Counted from the first letter of the stretch, positions 13,618 to 25,741 are shown. The stretch: 64,000 nucleotides of DNA from Tetracladium setigerum (GCA_031472005.1 PZJY01000001.1:1922001-1986000); one strand, 5' to 3'. Notes: generated by a model not told the origin, from the letters alone. Program-made: numbers and translations.

Positions 13618-13730
13618 ATGCTCAGGACTTCCTATTTATTATTATTTTGAGCAAGACAAGTTTGTACCACTTCACTTGGAAAAATCCTTCTCAGGTTCCC
13701 CGACCAATGCGTTCTGGCGACAGCATTCTT

Positions 13731-14195
13731 TTACATACGAGCACCTTGACATTTGCCAGATCTGATTCTTGAAACATGCACAACAACAATTGTGGACTGG
13801 ACAGCACGGCACTTGCCTCTCGACTTGACGACACCGAGTAAATCGGTAGCCAGTCCGTGGCCCCGACACGACACCAACGAAGCTTGGGACAAGTTGACCT
13901 GCAGTTGGTCCCCTGGGTATGACATGGGCCAACCCACGCCTGCGGCGCTTGTTCCTGCATGGATGCGGCGAAGGTCGGGAATCCAGAAGAAGAGCCCCTC
14001 CTCGGGAGTCGGGTTATTCGGCACTCTGGAAGGTAGTTTGAATTTTAGCACTTCCATTTCGAACTTGCGGTCGCTAGGAATCGTCATTCCTCCGAGAGTT
14101 ATGACTTGAGGGCTGAAACCATAATAGTCGAGAAACTTTTTCGTGACAATAATGTAGAAGTTGGTTATGTTGTGGCTTGATGAAACCTTCCGCAA
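13731..14195 (-). other. orphan open frame in the gene-poor region, doubtful gene
   Basis: A 154-codon frame whose middle part (VLKFKLPSRVPNNPTPEEGL, then FFWIPDLRR) has protein-like composition. It faintly recalls secreted beta-sandwich domains of the peptidase A4-like kind. There is no signal peptide, no credible start context, and the end turns basic and irregular. It may be a decayed gene fragment or chance. Confidence 0.15.
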
Positions 14196-15360
14196 TCGTG
14201 ATATCTCACTATCTGCAGGTCAATCTACATTTAGCGAACGGTTGTTGGTTACAGGGTTAATAGTGAGCTGAAGCTACTTGAATGGAGATTGCCATTTTGT
14301 AAGCAGATTGCTGTACCTTTGCAAGTTCTTATTCGTTGCAACAGCCTCGAACTGCTATTTCCAAGTAGATAGAGTACTATCCACTCAGAATGAAACTGCT
14401 CAATCTGTCCAATCCGCAATAATTGCGCTGTTGGAAAATCCGAAATTGAAAGAGTCTTATCAGGTTGCATTATTGTTTATCGATAACGTGGTGCAATAAT
14501 GTTCCCTGGTTGAGTGCTCGCCCTTGAAAGAACGCTCCACTTCTGTGGGGTGTACTCCGTAGAACAAGATTCGATTCAGCATTCGAAGGCACTTGCAAAT
14601 CGAGTTCCACTCGTTTGAATAACCGTACTCGCTTCCTCTAAAATATAGCGGATTACCAGATGCTGACCAAATGGTAGTGGATGGCTTGGAAAAGGGCCTT
14701 CCTCGCCAAAATGTCGATCGTTTCGGGAACTAAGATGGAGACATCTAGCACGGTATCCGTAATATTGCGGGTAACCTGGATCCCTGATGCCACTCTACAC
14801 GCAAAGATGGGGATCTGCAAAATCGAGGAGGCTCAGACACCCGGTACGCTCTAACCACAAAAGCTGCTAGTCGTGCGGAGAAATGCCTCCTTTTGGCGTA
14901 AATCAATCCCGTCACTTGCAGAGCCTGAGACGCACGGCAGGGTTTCGGCGAAACATTCCTGGGAAAGGGACGGCACAACACGACGGGGTCCAGAGAAGAC
15001 TGGAAGGCCAGGAGTGAGACTTGTGTATTCTTCAAATCTGTGTGTTCATCGAGGGCATGATGATCAATATCGTCAAGTGGGAGAGTCGAGCGAAAGATCC
15101 AAGGGGGGACAGGTAGATAGACCGTCGAGAAGGACGACCAACTATGAACCACTATCGAAAGTTGCCCATGTCCCGCCTGATCAACATGTCGCAAACTCTT
15201 TCGTGCCGGAGAAGGCGTTGAACCGCGCTTATCTTGGAAATCATGAAGACAATAATGGTCCCGTAGGGTGATTCTTCATCGGCAGTGTTTCCGCACCTCA
15301 ATTTTGCGACGAATGTGCGCCTTTCTCAATTTCCGGGAGTCCAGGACACAGGGAGGGTGG

Positions 15361-15382
15361 TTGGTGTTGGTGTTGGTGTTGG
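15361..15382 (+). repeat. TTGGTG hexamer repeat
   Basis: About three and a half copies of TTGGTG in direct repeat, within the gene-poor region. Confidence 0.7.
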
Positions 15383-15461
15383 ATTATTGATGATGCCACT
15401 TCACTCACTACTTGATAACACATCCATGAAATGATACTGTACCTGGAGGTAAGATTTACTT

Positions 15462-15480
15462 CGTACGGTACGGTACGGTT
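15462..15480 (+). repeat. CGGTA short tandem repeat
   Basis: About three and a half copies of GTACG/CGGTA. The unit overlaps the self-complementary GTAC core common in this region. Confidence 0.7.
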
Positions 15481-17489
15481 TACTGTAAAGTGTAAACACC
15501 AAGGGAGTGGCGATGGAGTTCCAGATGGTGGTTTGTTGAAGTGAAGTGTCGCGGAAAAAAAGGAGTTGTGGAGAAGATTTCGACCCTCCTCTCGTACGAT
15601 TATGATGGTCTTGGACAGCGCGCTAATCTCATTTGCGCTTACCGCAACCAGACTGGATACCACCGATTATCAAACATGATAGAATAACAAATAACAACAA
15701 TCAACAACTCACAAATGGCCAAGTAGTCGTTGGACTGTTGGAATTCGGAAATACCTTGGTATCTTACGCATCCGGACGTCTCCCTTTTCCACAATCATCC
15801 AATGCGCTCATGTGGATTGGAGAATAATGGATCTCGGGTTATGCAGCTTCCTCTATTTGCACATGTTGCTCAACTTCTTCTTCTTCCGGCCTGCCGCCAT
15901 TACTACAACTTTCCTTATTGAGATTCCAACTTGCCGCGTCTGGCTCATTATTACGAAGTACCTTCCTTACCCTTTGACACTCGTCCCGCTCCTCGCTCTA
16001 ATCTACAGTACCTACCTAGTCATCAGTGCATCTGGCGGCGGCGGCTACCTACTGTCGAAGCTTACCCTCGAGTATCCCCAAGAAGCATGGTCCATTGCTA
16101 GGCCCTAATCTAGTTAAACGACCGGCGCATCGAACGATAGAGCATGGCTGCTTTTCTGGGCACGCCACCATCACCGGCATCATGCTACCCCACAAGTTCA
16201 AGGACCAACTCGTGGACGGGTCAGGGATGGAAGCGACCAGCCCCCCCTGACTCTTATGATTTGTTTCCATTATTACTTGACATTGCCTCGAAAGGGAAGC
16301 TCCAGCAGCCGAGGAAGAAGCTGTCTTGCTCGATACAGCCTGAATCATTCAAGTGGTGAAGATCGAAGTTGGCGGACGAGGGAACCAAAAGAAAGAAAAT
16401 CAGCATGATATCGCTTGTTTACATGCTCCGGGATTCTCGGTTCGCAAGTCAGGCGAAACGAATTCGCCCTTTTAACACCAGCCGTACTACCAGCCTACCA
16501 GGAGGGAGGTTTTGAGTTGGTTGTTGGCCACACAGTTCCATTATAGCTCCGGCAGAGTATATTGCCCCCTTTGGCTAGATCGAAGCTGCTAAAAGACGGG
16601 CGTGCAACACGGCAGTCTTCTGAGACTCTGGACGCCCCGATCACTAGGTAGTCGTGTCCGGCATCCAGCCAAATCTTATTCGCACCCCACTACTCTGCAT
16701 TCCTGGTAAGATCCTTCAGGTTATCGGCACCCATATCAGATAGGTAGTGTTGCGGTTGCTCTCGCTCCAAGCCACGGCGTATCAACACTACTCAACTCGT
16801 CCCTTTCCTTCAACCCTCCGACCTCCAACAACCTCCACCCCTCTTGAAATAATACCCAACATCATTCTCTTTCCAACAACTATCTCGCCAAATCCCAGGT
16901 CTTCCTTCTGTCCCAGAGATTCCCTAGCTCCGGAAGCACACTCCTGCAGACAGCTTCCTGCAAGTTCTGGGGTTTGGGAGCCATCCTTGAATTTCCGTGG
17001 TGACGCCTGCATGTTCCGTACGAACAGCAGTATTTTCCAGCCGCCGGTTGTAAAGAAATCCGCCAGCGTACGAGCTGCCATATCCAGAAGAATGGGTTTG
17101 GTCGAACTCGTGGCCTATGCATGACGCTCCCAGTACCAACAACTCCTCGCCTTTTGTGCTCGTCCATTGGGACCTGAACCCGAGCTCTCACCCACCCATC
17201 TTCAGCAAGTGAACTTGCTGATACTGGATCATCCAAGCTATATAGACACCAGATACGGAACTGCCGAGCGAGACGAGACTAGGGTTTGCATTTTGGGACT
17301 GTCGTCTGTTTGGAGCTGTGGGACCTTCCTCCACCCTAGCAGCTGAACTCGGCCTCTTCTGTAGTTCGCAAAACCACCCTCTTGTGCTGCGCCGTGTGAA
17401 GAATCATACACCTCCCTTCAGAACGACAACTTGTTCTAGAAAGTGTTGATCCACTTACTGTGCCGCCCGACACTTCAACTTTCCCGACC

Positions 17490-20409
17490 ATGACCCAGAT
17501 ATACGACCGACCATTCGTTCCCCCTCCATGAGAGACCTTCATCCTACGACAATAAACCACATCTTTTGAACATTCAGACACAAGATAGTCACCCAGACTA
17601 CTCGACTCCCCAGTACGAAGGGACTGGTTGGAAGAGATCTCGACCTCTCTCTCCAATGTCTGATCACAGAAATTACGATATTCCTCCCCGGGGCGTGGAC
17701 ATGTATCAAAATCGACAGGATGGTCAACAGAAACCTTCCAGGGAACAGCTTCCCCCTCTGAGTAGCTTGTTTGGGACGGTTTCCAGTCATAAATCCGGCC
17801 AATCTCCATATTCTGACAGACCAAGTCCGATATACCCATCTCCAAGCGATCCTCGACAGCCATCTACACCTAGTTATTTGGACCGGCCTTACGATACAGC
17901 CTACTACCAACGCCCTCCAATTTCCCGAGAGTTCTCGTATGGTCCGAGGCAAGACCACCCGGAAAGACATTACATTCAACCTCCACCACGACCAGCTCAG
18001 CACGGCGGAAGGCCAGAATCTCCACGATACGAGTCAAGTTCGAGGCCCAGTCCTGTTGAAATTGGAAGGCACCAAGGTCCATCTTCAACAAATGGGTGGT
18101 CGCCACTCTCTCAGTCTAACAGGTCAGAGTATTTCTCAAGAGACACATCTTCCTCATTCCGGCATGTAGATCAGCAACACAACGCCCACAGACAAGAAGC
18201 AGAAAACAGACAGATTTATCGTGGCCCACCACCACTTCCGGGTTTCTCTTCCACTCCAACTACAATTGGAGGGGCGAGCTTCCAACTATCAAGGATGGTC
18301 TTGGACCTAAGATTTGGACAGGAACACAGTTTCTTCCCCGATTTGTTCGATCAGCCGAGGTACCCGGTGAGGGAATGTGCTACTTTTACGATGATGGTAC
18401 GCACTGCAAGACAGTTATCGATGGAGAGGTTGTTAATGCCCACTGGGGTGTTACCAAGGCGGGGAAACCAAGAAAGAGGCTAGCAATTGCTTGTATTACC
18501 TGTAGAGAGAAGAAAATCAAGTGCGACCCCGACTTTCCTCGATGCACTCAGTGCGAGAAGTTTGGAAGAGTGTGCAAATTTAAGAATGCGTAAGTTATAT
18601 AGCTCACTGTATTGGACGTTTTGCTAATAGTTTTATAGTCCTCGAGGAGGTCAAGGATCACCAGACACCCCACCAGGTGATCTTGACGATCAGATTGCTC
18701 GTCCGACTTCTTCATCGCGAACGGATGCCGAATCCCATCAACCCGAAAAGCGAGAGCATAGTCACCCGCTCTCTCCCGGACTCGGTCTCCAAACTGGGAT
18801 GTCAGACGAGGATAAGCATCATTCTAAACGTCAGAGAACAGGATACACTGATTTTACTCGTCTCACTCCGGTCGCCTCAGAAGCATCTCCACGGCCTTCG
18901 GTACAGGAGGCTCCATCGCCATCCACACCTTGGATGGACCCTATGATTCCAGCACCCATTGAGCGCAGCGTTCTAGTTGAATGGCAGACCAATCCATTCG
19001 CTACGCAACCTGAGCTCGTAACTGAACTTGTGGACGTATTCTTCAAGTATGTTCCTGAGACGGCTCACTGCATACTCCCAGAGAAGCTATTCAAAGTCTG
19101 GGTCTTGTCACACAGCCAAAAAAGTGTTGACGATTTGATGCTCATCTATACTATTCTTGCTCTTGCGACTGTATTTTCTCCCAACGCAGATCACAAACCC
19201 TTGGGTGGCCAGTTTGCAGCAATCTCTCGACATGCCTGTGATAGCCGTCACTTTACCCTTCAACTCATCCAATCACGCTTACTGCTCTCTCTATACTACT
19301 TCGCCATCAACAACCCTAACGACGCATGGGACTTTTGTGGATCCGCTTTGAGAGCTGCGAGTGGACTGAAACTGAACCTTGAGATGGAAAAGACTGACGA
19401 TGCATTTCGTCAGACCTACCCTTATGGCCTAAATCGCATTGGGTATGCAGAGTGCAGGAGACGCACATTTTGGAGTGCATACATCATTGATCGCTTCAAT
19501 GGTTTCTGCTCCGGTCATCTCTGCATAATACACCCCGAAGATGTTTTTCTCCGACTTCCTTGCAGCGCTGAATTATTCGAAGCTCAAGCAAACATTCAAA
19601 CGCCGTTCTTCGACCTCGCCACACCTCCTCTTTCATCCGCCGATCAGAATGTTGGGCCAATGGCCTATTTGATCAATGTTTCCACAATTTGGGGACATGT
19701 AATGGCCAACATCTACCGGATGTCACAGCGACCAACTCCCTTGACTACCAACACGGAGTTTCTTGCGCATTACGATACCATGACTCGGCGCCTACACGAA
19801 TGGAAGGAGTCACTTCCTTCCAACCTCGCCTTCTCGCCAGAAAACACGATGAGGGTTGCAGATGCAGGCAGGATCCCGACCTACATTATGATGCATGCAG
19901 TTTACCACACCACCACCATCAAGCTTAACCGCTACATTCAAAAGTCCACATTCTCACCCGCCCAGCTTGCACATCACACCTTCATTGCGAAAAAGTTCGC
20001 CAGGTCTCTCTTGAATGTCCTTGATATCCTCGCAGCGACCAATTCAACTTCCGATAGACGCACCCCTGTGAAGTTTTCCTCTCCGTTTGTGGGCTATTCA
20101 ATTATTGCTGCGGTCGATGTTCTTTCGGCTAGTTTCTCTCTCACGAGCGTGCACGAACTTTTGGCATCTTTCAAGGGCGCGCAGACGATACTTGGAGAAT
20201 TGGCAACGTTTTGGCAGAGTGGAAAACACCAGAACGGAATGGTTCAAAAGCGCATCAAATTGTTGAATGAACTTGCCTCGGCACGCGACGACCCATCACA
20301 GTCTGGCTTCAAATTCACCGTTGGGAGGGATGGGTCGGATGGCTTATTTGAGCTTAAGGACTCTATAGAGCAGACTTTTACTCGAGAGTTTGACTGTTTA
20401 TACATTTGA
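17490..20409 (+). CDS. Zn(II)2Cys6 transcription factor, EBR1-like, with two apparent frameshifts
   Basis: Fungal zinc-cluster activator acting in the nucleus. After single-base corrections it runs ATG 17490 to 18589, then 18639-20409 across a 49-bp GTAAGT...ATAG intron; 956 aa. The N-terminal ~260 residues are proline/serine-rich and disordered. A conserved block GPKIWTGTQFLPRFVR then EVPGEGMCYFYDDGTHCK precedes the binuclear cluster at about residues 334-362 (C-x2-C-x6-C-x6-C-x2-C-x6-C, starting ACITCREKKIKC). A fungal-specific transcription factor domain follows (for example ECRRRTFWSAYIIDRFNGF). The block before the cluster resembles the EBR1 (enhanced branching) group, from memory. Frames at the ATG and at the zinc cluster agree, but the stretch 17530-18270 is shifted by one. 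It needs one base fewer near the C5 run at 17520-17524 and one more near the G4 run at 18271-18274. Indel error is likelier than an intron. If the 5' correction is wrong, the first in-frame ATG is 17656. Confidence 0.8.
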
Positions 20410-22181
20410 AGGGCCGAGAAGAACTGGATTGTACAAATAGAGACGACCTGTTACTTTATGATCAGATGAATGCGGGATTGATTTTTGTTTTTATTTTTGA
20501 TACCATAATTAGCGGCATTATAGACAGACATAGTCAGCTGTACAATATACTTGCATTGCTCGAAAAGAGCACACACATAGCAATAAAGAAAAATCCCAAT
20601 ACGAATTCTCCATATCCTTTGGTTTTGATGCCCTTGAATTCCCATGGCTACAAAACTCGCAGTCAATTATCTGGCATGGAAGCACTGAAGACCCTTCCAT
20701 TCAAATACCGACCGTCTGGCACCATCTTCCTAGACTGCCATGGCAGATTTCCAGCATCTCACTCGTAGTTTCCACATTAGCCCAAGGGAACAAAGCAGCA
20801 AATAATGTCATCTTTCGCCACCTCTTTCCAGCCTCATGACTCGAAACGAGCGACGAAACGGGGGCATATTGCTTTCTCCAGCCCCCGCAGCAATGATTCC
20901 AAAAGACAGCAAAGGAAGGGCCCAAGAGTTCCAGCCAAACCTAGACTTAGCAAAACGTCCCAGCAAAATCTGCAGTACCAAAACTTATTGACTTTTGTAG
21001 TGCACCCAAGCAAAATAGCCTGAGATGCTCTCCAGGCTTCAAGTGCCGATGGCATTGCCAAAGCTAAAAGTCAAAAACCGAAGGAGTCCGGACATCAGTA
21101 CCGAGGACTACTTTGTACGTTTACCACAAACGTATGTAGACTATGCTCAAACAAGTCACAATTTCAGCTTTTCTCGCTAACAATCTGACCAGTCAGACCG
21201 GTAGGTAAAGAAAAGCTAAACTAAAGTTCCTGCTAACTTGAAGGCATGTTCCTGGTCTAGTGCTTCCGCCGCCACGGAGAAAACGATCCCTAGGCTGTCA
21301 ATGGAGTGTCGGAGCGTCCGTTGTCTCCTGGTGCGCGACGCTAAAGGAAAGGAAAGTTTAAAGAGAATGAAATAAAAAATGGACTAAAAAATGAACTAAG
21401 AGAGAAAGGTATCCGAAGTTTTGTTTGGTGGATCGGCACATGGGTCCATCTACCGTGACATGTGGGTTTTGCTAAACGTCCCTCGACACGTCGATTGCTG
21501 GTTTGGATTTCGGGTGCAGGTGCAGTAGTCAAAATCTGCCTTCAGATCTTTGAGCTGGCAGGCTGGTAATGGTAATAATGTGCGAGATGGGGACGGGAAG
21601 GAATTTTAGTGACTTTTGTTGGGAGTTGGATTTGCGGCCGGGCGGATTGTAAGCTCATCACTAGCACAGTCGTACAGTAGTGTATGTTGCTGATTCATCT
21701 TAAAACTTTCTGGATTGTGGAGAAGAGGTTATCGGGCTCGTCCTCCGACTTTCTTTTTTGGAGCTGGTGTCCATGTTGAAGTTTGAAGTTGATGTTGCCG
21801 TCATGGGAATCTATTTCCTTGTTCGTGTAATTTAGATGTTTTGGTTGAAAGGTGAGTGGGGGATCAGACCATGTCCATGACCATGTCAATGATAAATATG
21901 CTTTCGGAGTTTTGCTCTCGGAGCTTTGTAGTAGAGTTTGCAGGCTTTGTTTGGTTTTGGTTTTTTGTCAAGCGAGAAGCGAGAAGCGAGGAAAAAGATG
22001 CGATGCAAAAGGGGAAGCCCATGTGCCGAGAGATGGAGATGGAGCTAAAACAGTTTTGGGGTTTCTGCCATCTGTGACCGCTATTCACAGCAACATTTCG
22101 TAAATGATATGACGCAAAAGGGCAACAAATGTGCACAAATGACATAAACAATGCCACTCCAATAATGAGCCTGTTCTCATT
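20410..22181. other. intergenic, no gene seen
   Basis: 3' flank of the zinc-cluster factor and 5' flank of the WD40 gene. Open frames are short and lack domain features. Confidence 0.45.
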
Positions 22182-23287
22182 ATGACATTTCCCTCTAGAC
22201 CACTCACCCAACTTCTGGGCTCAAATGGTGCGTACTTCAACAGCTCTCAAGAAAAAACTGTTAGCTAACGAATATCTCCAGGTCCGGTTCACGCCCTCAC
22301 ATACTCCTCCTCCCCATCAACTTACATCCTAACCGGCTCGTCTGACCGCTCAATTCGTCTGTACAACCCCTCTCGTCCTTCCGCACCAGCTGTCACAAAC
22401 GCCCTCACCCCCCGCGGCCGACTCAACTCATCCAAGCCTACTCCGCCCATGGCTACGAAGTGCTCGACATCACAGTCGCCAGCGACAATGCAACCTTTGC
22501 ATCCGTAGGCGGCGACCGCTCTGTCTTCCTATGGGACGTAGCAAGTGCGAAAACCCTTCGACGATTCGGCGGGAATAGTGGACACACTGCGCGGGTAAAC
22601 ACTGTTACTTTTGCAGGTGAGGGGGACAGTGTGTTGATTTCGGGGAGTTTTGATGCCAGTGTGAGGATTTGGGATGTTAGGGCTCAGACTGGAAAACCCC
22701 TTATGGTCTTGGATGATGCAAGAGATTCGGTGAGCTGTGTTTTGGCTGGTGGGAGGGGCGAGGCGATGTATGAGATTCTGGCGGGCAGTGTAGATGGGAG
22801 AGTGAGGTGTTATGATGTTAGAATGGGCAGGTTGGAGGTTGATGTTATTGGGACTAGTGTCACTAGTTTGCAGAGGACGAGGGATGGGAAGGGCGTTTTG
22901 GTTGGCGGATTGGATGGCTGTGTGAGGTTGATGGATAGGGATGGTGGAGGACTGTTGAAGAAGTATGTGGATGAGGGGTGGAAGAATGAGGAGTTTAGGC
23001 TCAAGAGTATTTTTGGTGGAAAAGAGAGGTGGATCTTGTGTGGGAATGAAAATGTTATAGGGGATGATGGGGAGGTAGTGGTTTGGGATACTATGACTGC
23101 AAATGTGGTTCAAGAGATCAAGGTGGATGGATCGAAGGTGCAGGGAAAGAAAAAGATTGGGAGGGACGGGAAAGAGCGGGAGAAAAGGAATGTGATCAGC
23201 TGCCTAGCCTGGAAAGAAGACGGAAGAGGGGATAGTTGGTGTTGTGCTGGAACGGATGGAATCGTCACAGTGTTTGGTCCGCCCTGA
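22182..23287 (+). CDS. WD40 protein, WDR83/MORG1-like, with an apparent one-base frameshift
   Basis: Seven-bladed WD40 scaffold. In other eukaryotes WDR83/MORG1 associates with MAPK modules and with spliceosomes. Exon 1 is 22182-22227 (MTFPSRPLTQLLGSNG). A 54-bp intron GTGCGT...TCCAG follows, and exon 2 is 22282-23287; about 350 aa. Repeats are visible as GPVHALTYSSSPSTYILTGS...IRLYNP, HGYEVLDITVASDNATFASV...VFLWD, HTARVNTVTF...VLISGSFDASVRIWDVR, then a block with LAGSVDGRVRCYDVRMG and a last blade ending GTDGIVTVFGPP. The HGYEVLDI blade is characteristic of WDR83. The 5' part and the rest are in different frames. One extra base in the C6 run at 22408-22413 joins them as ...LTPPRPTQLIQAYSAHGYEVLD. 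The short segment has no credible intron, so a homopolymer-length error is likely; a true frameshift is the alternative. Confidence 0.85.
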
Positions 23288-25002
23288 ACGCTTCTTGGAA
23301 AATGGAGTACGCATTCGGCACAACGACTTCTACCACAGAGAGAGAAACTATTCCATACGTCTATATTGATCAAGGATTTCCATCCAAGTCCTTCGGTACA
23401 AGACCGACGCTCATGGCCTTTCACAGGAGCCAGCGCGGTAACCAACGTTTTAGCGTCATCTACCTAGAATTTGGCTACGAGTCGACTCCTCCACGCGCCA
23501 TGTCGAAATTTGGCCCCTCGAAGCTCCAGTTGACTGGGAAGAGAGTTAAGCAGGATTTTGATCACATACTGGTTCTTCACTCTGCTCTGATGAATTTCAG
23601 GAAGTGCGGCCCATTTTTTGGCTTCAGATTCTTTGATGTGAAAATATTCAGGGGATTGATTTATGAGGACAAGGGTAACTTAGCCCTGGAAAGACAATCA
23701 ACCTGCTACTAGCAGAACACAATAAGTTGCCGTAGGCACCTTAACTTAGAAGTCAATGCTATGATCTTGACAACTATTACCCTTCAAGCCCCCGTTCTAG
23801 TACCTATGCATCACCAAAACCTGTTAGGATAGATCCTCAAGTAGACGATAGAATCACACTTAGTCTTCCGGATCCCAATCCAAATTCTTCTCTGGCGTCT
23901 TCGTCTCCTCGCGATCGTGAACGACGAAAGCGTGACCCGGCCCATCACGTAAGATCGCCATGCCATTGTATACACTTTCTATATCATGCCAGCCTACTAT
24001 GATAGCTCGTACCAGTAAGCCAGAAGCGGATGTGTTAAAGACAGCTTGAAAGTGTGACAAAACCGCTGTAAAGAGGCATCGCCTCTCTTCACTGGTTGAG
24101 TTGAGTTGAGTATTCAACGTGAGCTTTCACACGACCTCAATAGCTTGGGAATACGAAAATTATCTATCACTCAATTCAATTTTATGAATCTGGAGAACTG
24201 ACTTGAGATCTCATAGATGATGAAGTTTCTTGTGACTTTTGTGGTGCTTGTGAAGCGAGGCTGTTAGGCAGACTCTCTTTTCTGTCCCTTTTCACTGGAA
24301 AGCTAATTTCATTGTGAGGCATCCTCCGCTTACTTTGTATGTTTAAGCAACACAGAAAACAAGTTGGAGATGTGAAACGTTCCATTTGGACAGTCCTCAG
24401 AACTTGAAGTATGTGGGAAAAAAACCCGAAAAATTACATTGAAATCATATAAAGCACCTATACTGGGATTATCTTCGTAAGCCAGCTGACAATCAAGACC
24501 GTACCAATCTCTATATCATCCACTCAGATGACATAGGCTAGGTTGATTTTCAGATTTACCAAGTTGCTTACTTTTTAATATTGAGAATTAGAACCGCTTG
24601 GGTGGTATGTCTAGCACGCTCTAGACTGAAACCATGCGAAAGCCACGTTTTGTGTAGAAGCTGACAAATAGAAACATGATAATAGCAACAAATTCCGAGT
24701 TGGATTTTGGACGAAGAAACTACTCAATCTTAGAATGATCCCACTCAGTTCCCACTCTTTGTAGTATATCAAACTCCAAATCGTTCCACTGACAGGTACG
24801 AAATAATTCCAGCATGAATCGTCACGACGTTGCCAAATGCAGAGACAAGGACACCCACTGGCACTGCCTTCGAATCACCAATTCCAACTTCCGTGCCCAG
24901 CCATTGGCATTCAAGATATATATTTCCCTGCCCATCCGTCTAGAAATGTATCATACACACCTCGTATTCTTCAAGAATTGTTGTTTTCATTTGCCAGCCA
25001 AT
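23288..25002. other. intergenic with at most one doubtful small frame
   Basis: Lies between the convergent 3' ends of the WD40 gene (plus) and LCL2 (minus). A plus-strand open frame that overlaps and passes the WD40 stop codon has no protein-like features. See the separate low-confidence entry for a minus-strand frame. Confidence 0.4.
23860..24117 (-). CDS. doubtful small hypothetical protein or last exon
   Basis: The frame encodes a compositionally protein-like segment ending GMAILRDGPGHAFVVHDREE, then an acidic C-terminus WDPED. It lacks an ATG in frame (the 5' end is a TTG), so if real it would be a terminal exon. A minus-strand frame upstream (24385-24182) ends near a GTCAGT donor-like site. 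The simplest join to the TTTACAG acceptor does not keep the frame. No family was recognised. Confidence 0.2.
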   Translation of the reverse strand: MNTQLNSTSEERRCLFTAVLSHFQAVFNTSASGLLVRAIIVGWHDIESVYNGMAILRDGPGHAFVVHDREETKTPEKNLDWDPED

Positions 25003-25454
25003 CTAAAGCAAACCCTTCCTCGCCAACTCAACTTTCCTCGCAGCTTCTCCAGCCTTAAAGCCACCTTTGGAGACACAAATTGACTTTCCCTCTCCTAGCT
25101 CAAATTTATCCTCGTAAATGGGATTTGGACACGGGCAGTGGTGTGGAACGGAAACGCAGGCGAGTGTATCTGGGCACAGGTAGTCCGTACAGCGTGCTAT
25201 GGTATAATAGTCAGCCTAGTTCTAACTAATAGTCCTACGAGTTGGAGGAGGTAGTAATTACCATTGGCATAATTCTCTCTGTACCAACTCGAATCGCTAG
25301 GAACATTTTGTTGTTGCTGTTGCCTGTGTCCGCCATGACCTTGCTGTTGCTGTTGACCACCTTGAAACATCTGATCAAAGAATCCGAATTGCGCGCTGGC
25401 GAAGGAGATGAAGAGGAGGGTGGTGGTGAGGAGGGAGAGCAGTAGGCGTGCCAT
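25003..25454 (-). CDS. LCL2: long chronological lifespan protein 2 (LCL2) homologue
   Basis: Small ER/secretory-pathway protein linked in yeast to chronological lifespan and ER-associated degradation. Exon 1 is 25454-25262, a 65-bp intron GTAATT...CATAG follows, and exon 2 is 25196-25003; 128 aa. A signal peptide is clear (MARLLLSLLTTTLLFISFASA), followed by QFGFFDQMF, a Q/G/H-rich linker and NVPSDSSWYRENY. The second exon gives the cysteine-rich core RCTDYLCPDTLACV, HHCPCP, then EGKSICVSKGGFKAGE and the closing KVELARKGLL. Order and length match the fungal family. Read without the intron, the frame ends in unrelated residues. It is divergent from the bL27m gene, with 287 bp between start codons. 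Confidence 0.95.
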
Positions 25455-25741
25455 TTTCGTAAATAGCTATTCGAGAGGATTGCGCAAATTCGGCAGTGGA
25501 ATACTTTTTATCGAACGATCTGCGCTTTCAACTTTCAAAAATTGGCTTGTTGTTAAGGGTATTTAGAACAGACTTTGATAGAGGGGAGTTCTGGACAAGT
25601 ATCACCAAATGTTGCTTGTCGTTGCTGCTTTAAGGCCATAAGGTTGGCGATTTAAATATTTTTGACAGGGGGGTCCGACATTGACATTTTGAGCTCAACC
25701 TCCACGCCATCCTCAGACAACCACCACATTCACACAACCCA

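Larger units (their letters stand above)
7387..17489. other. 10-kb gene-poor region upstream of a Zn2Cys6 regulator
   Basis: No reading frame here has a recognisable domain, a credible exon chain or convincing coding composition. All open frames are short and overlap on opposite strands. The region has scattered short motifs of the TACAGTA/TACTGTA type, two short tandem repeats at 15.4 kb, and a pyrimidine-rich segment at about 16.75-16.95 kb. That segment looks like the promoter or long 5' leader of the transcription factor. No transposon ends or reverse-transcriptase motifs were seen. Fast-evolving small genes or non-coding transcripts cannot be excluded. Confidence 0.5.

Noticed and set aside
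22529..23113. 194-codon minus-strand frame in the WD40 gene
   Set aside because: Antisense to a clear WD40 exon; low-complexity product.
23236..23712. 158-codon plus-strand frame overlapping the end of the WD40 gene
   Set aside because: Starts inside the WD40 coding region in another frame and has no domain or signal.
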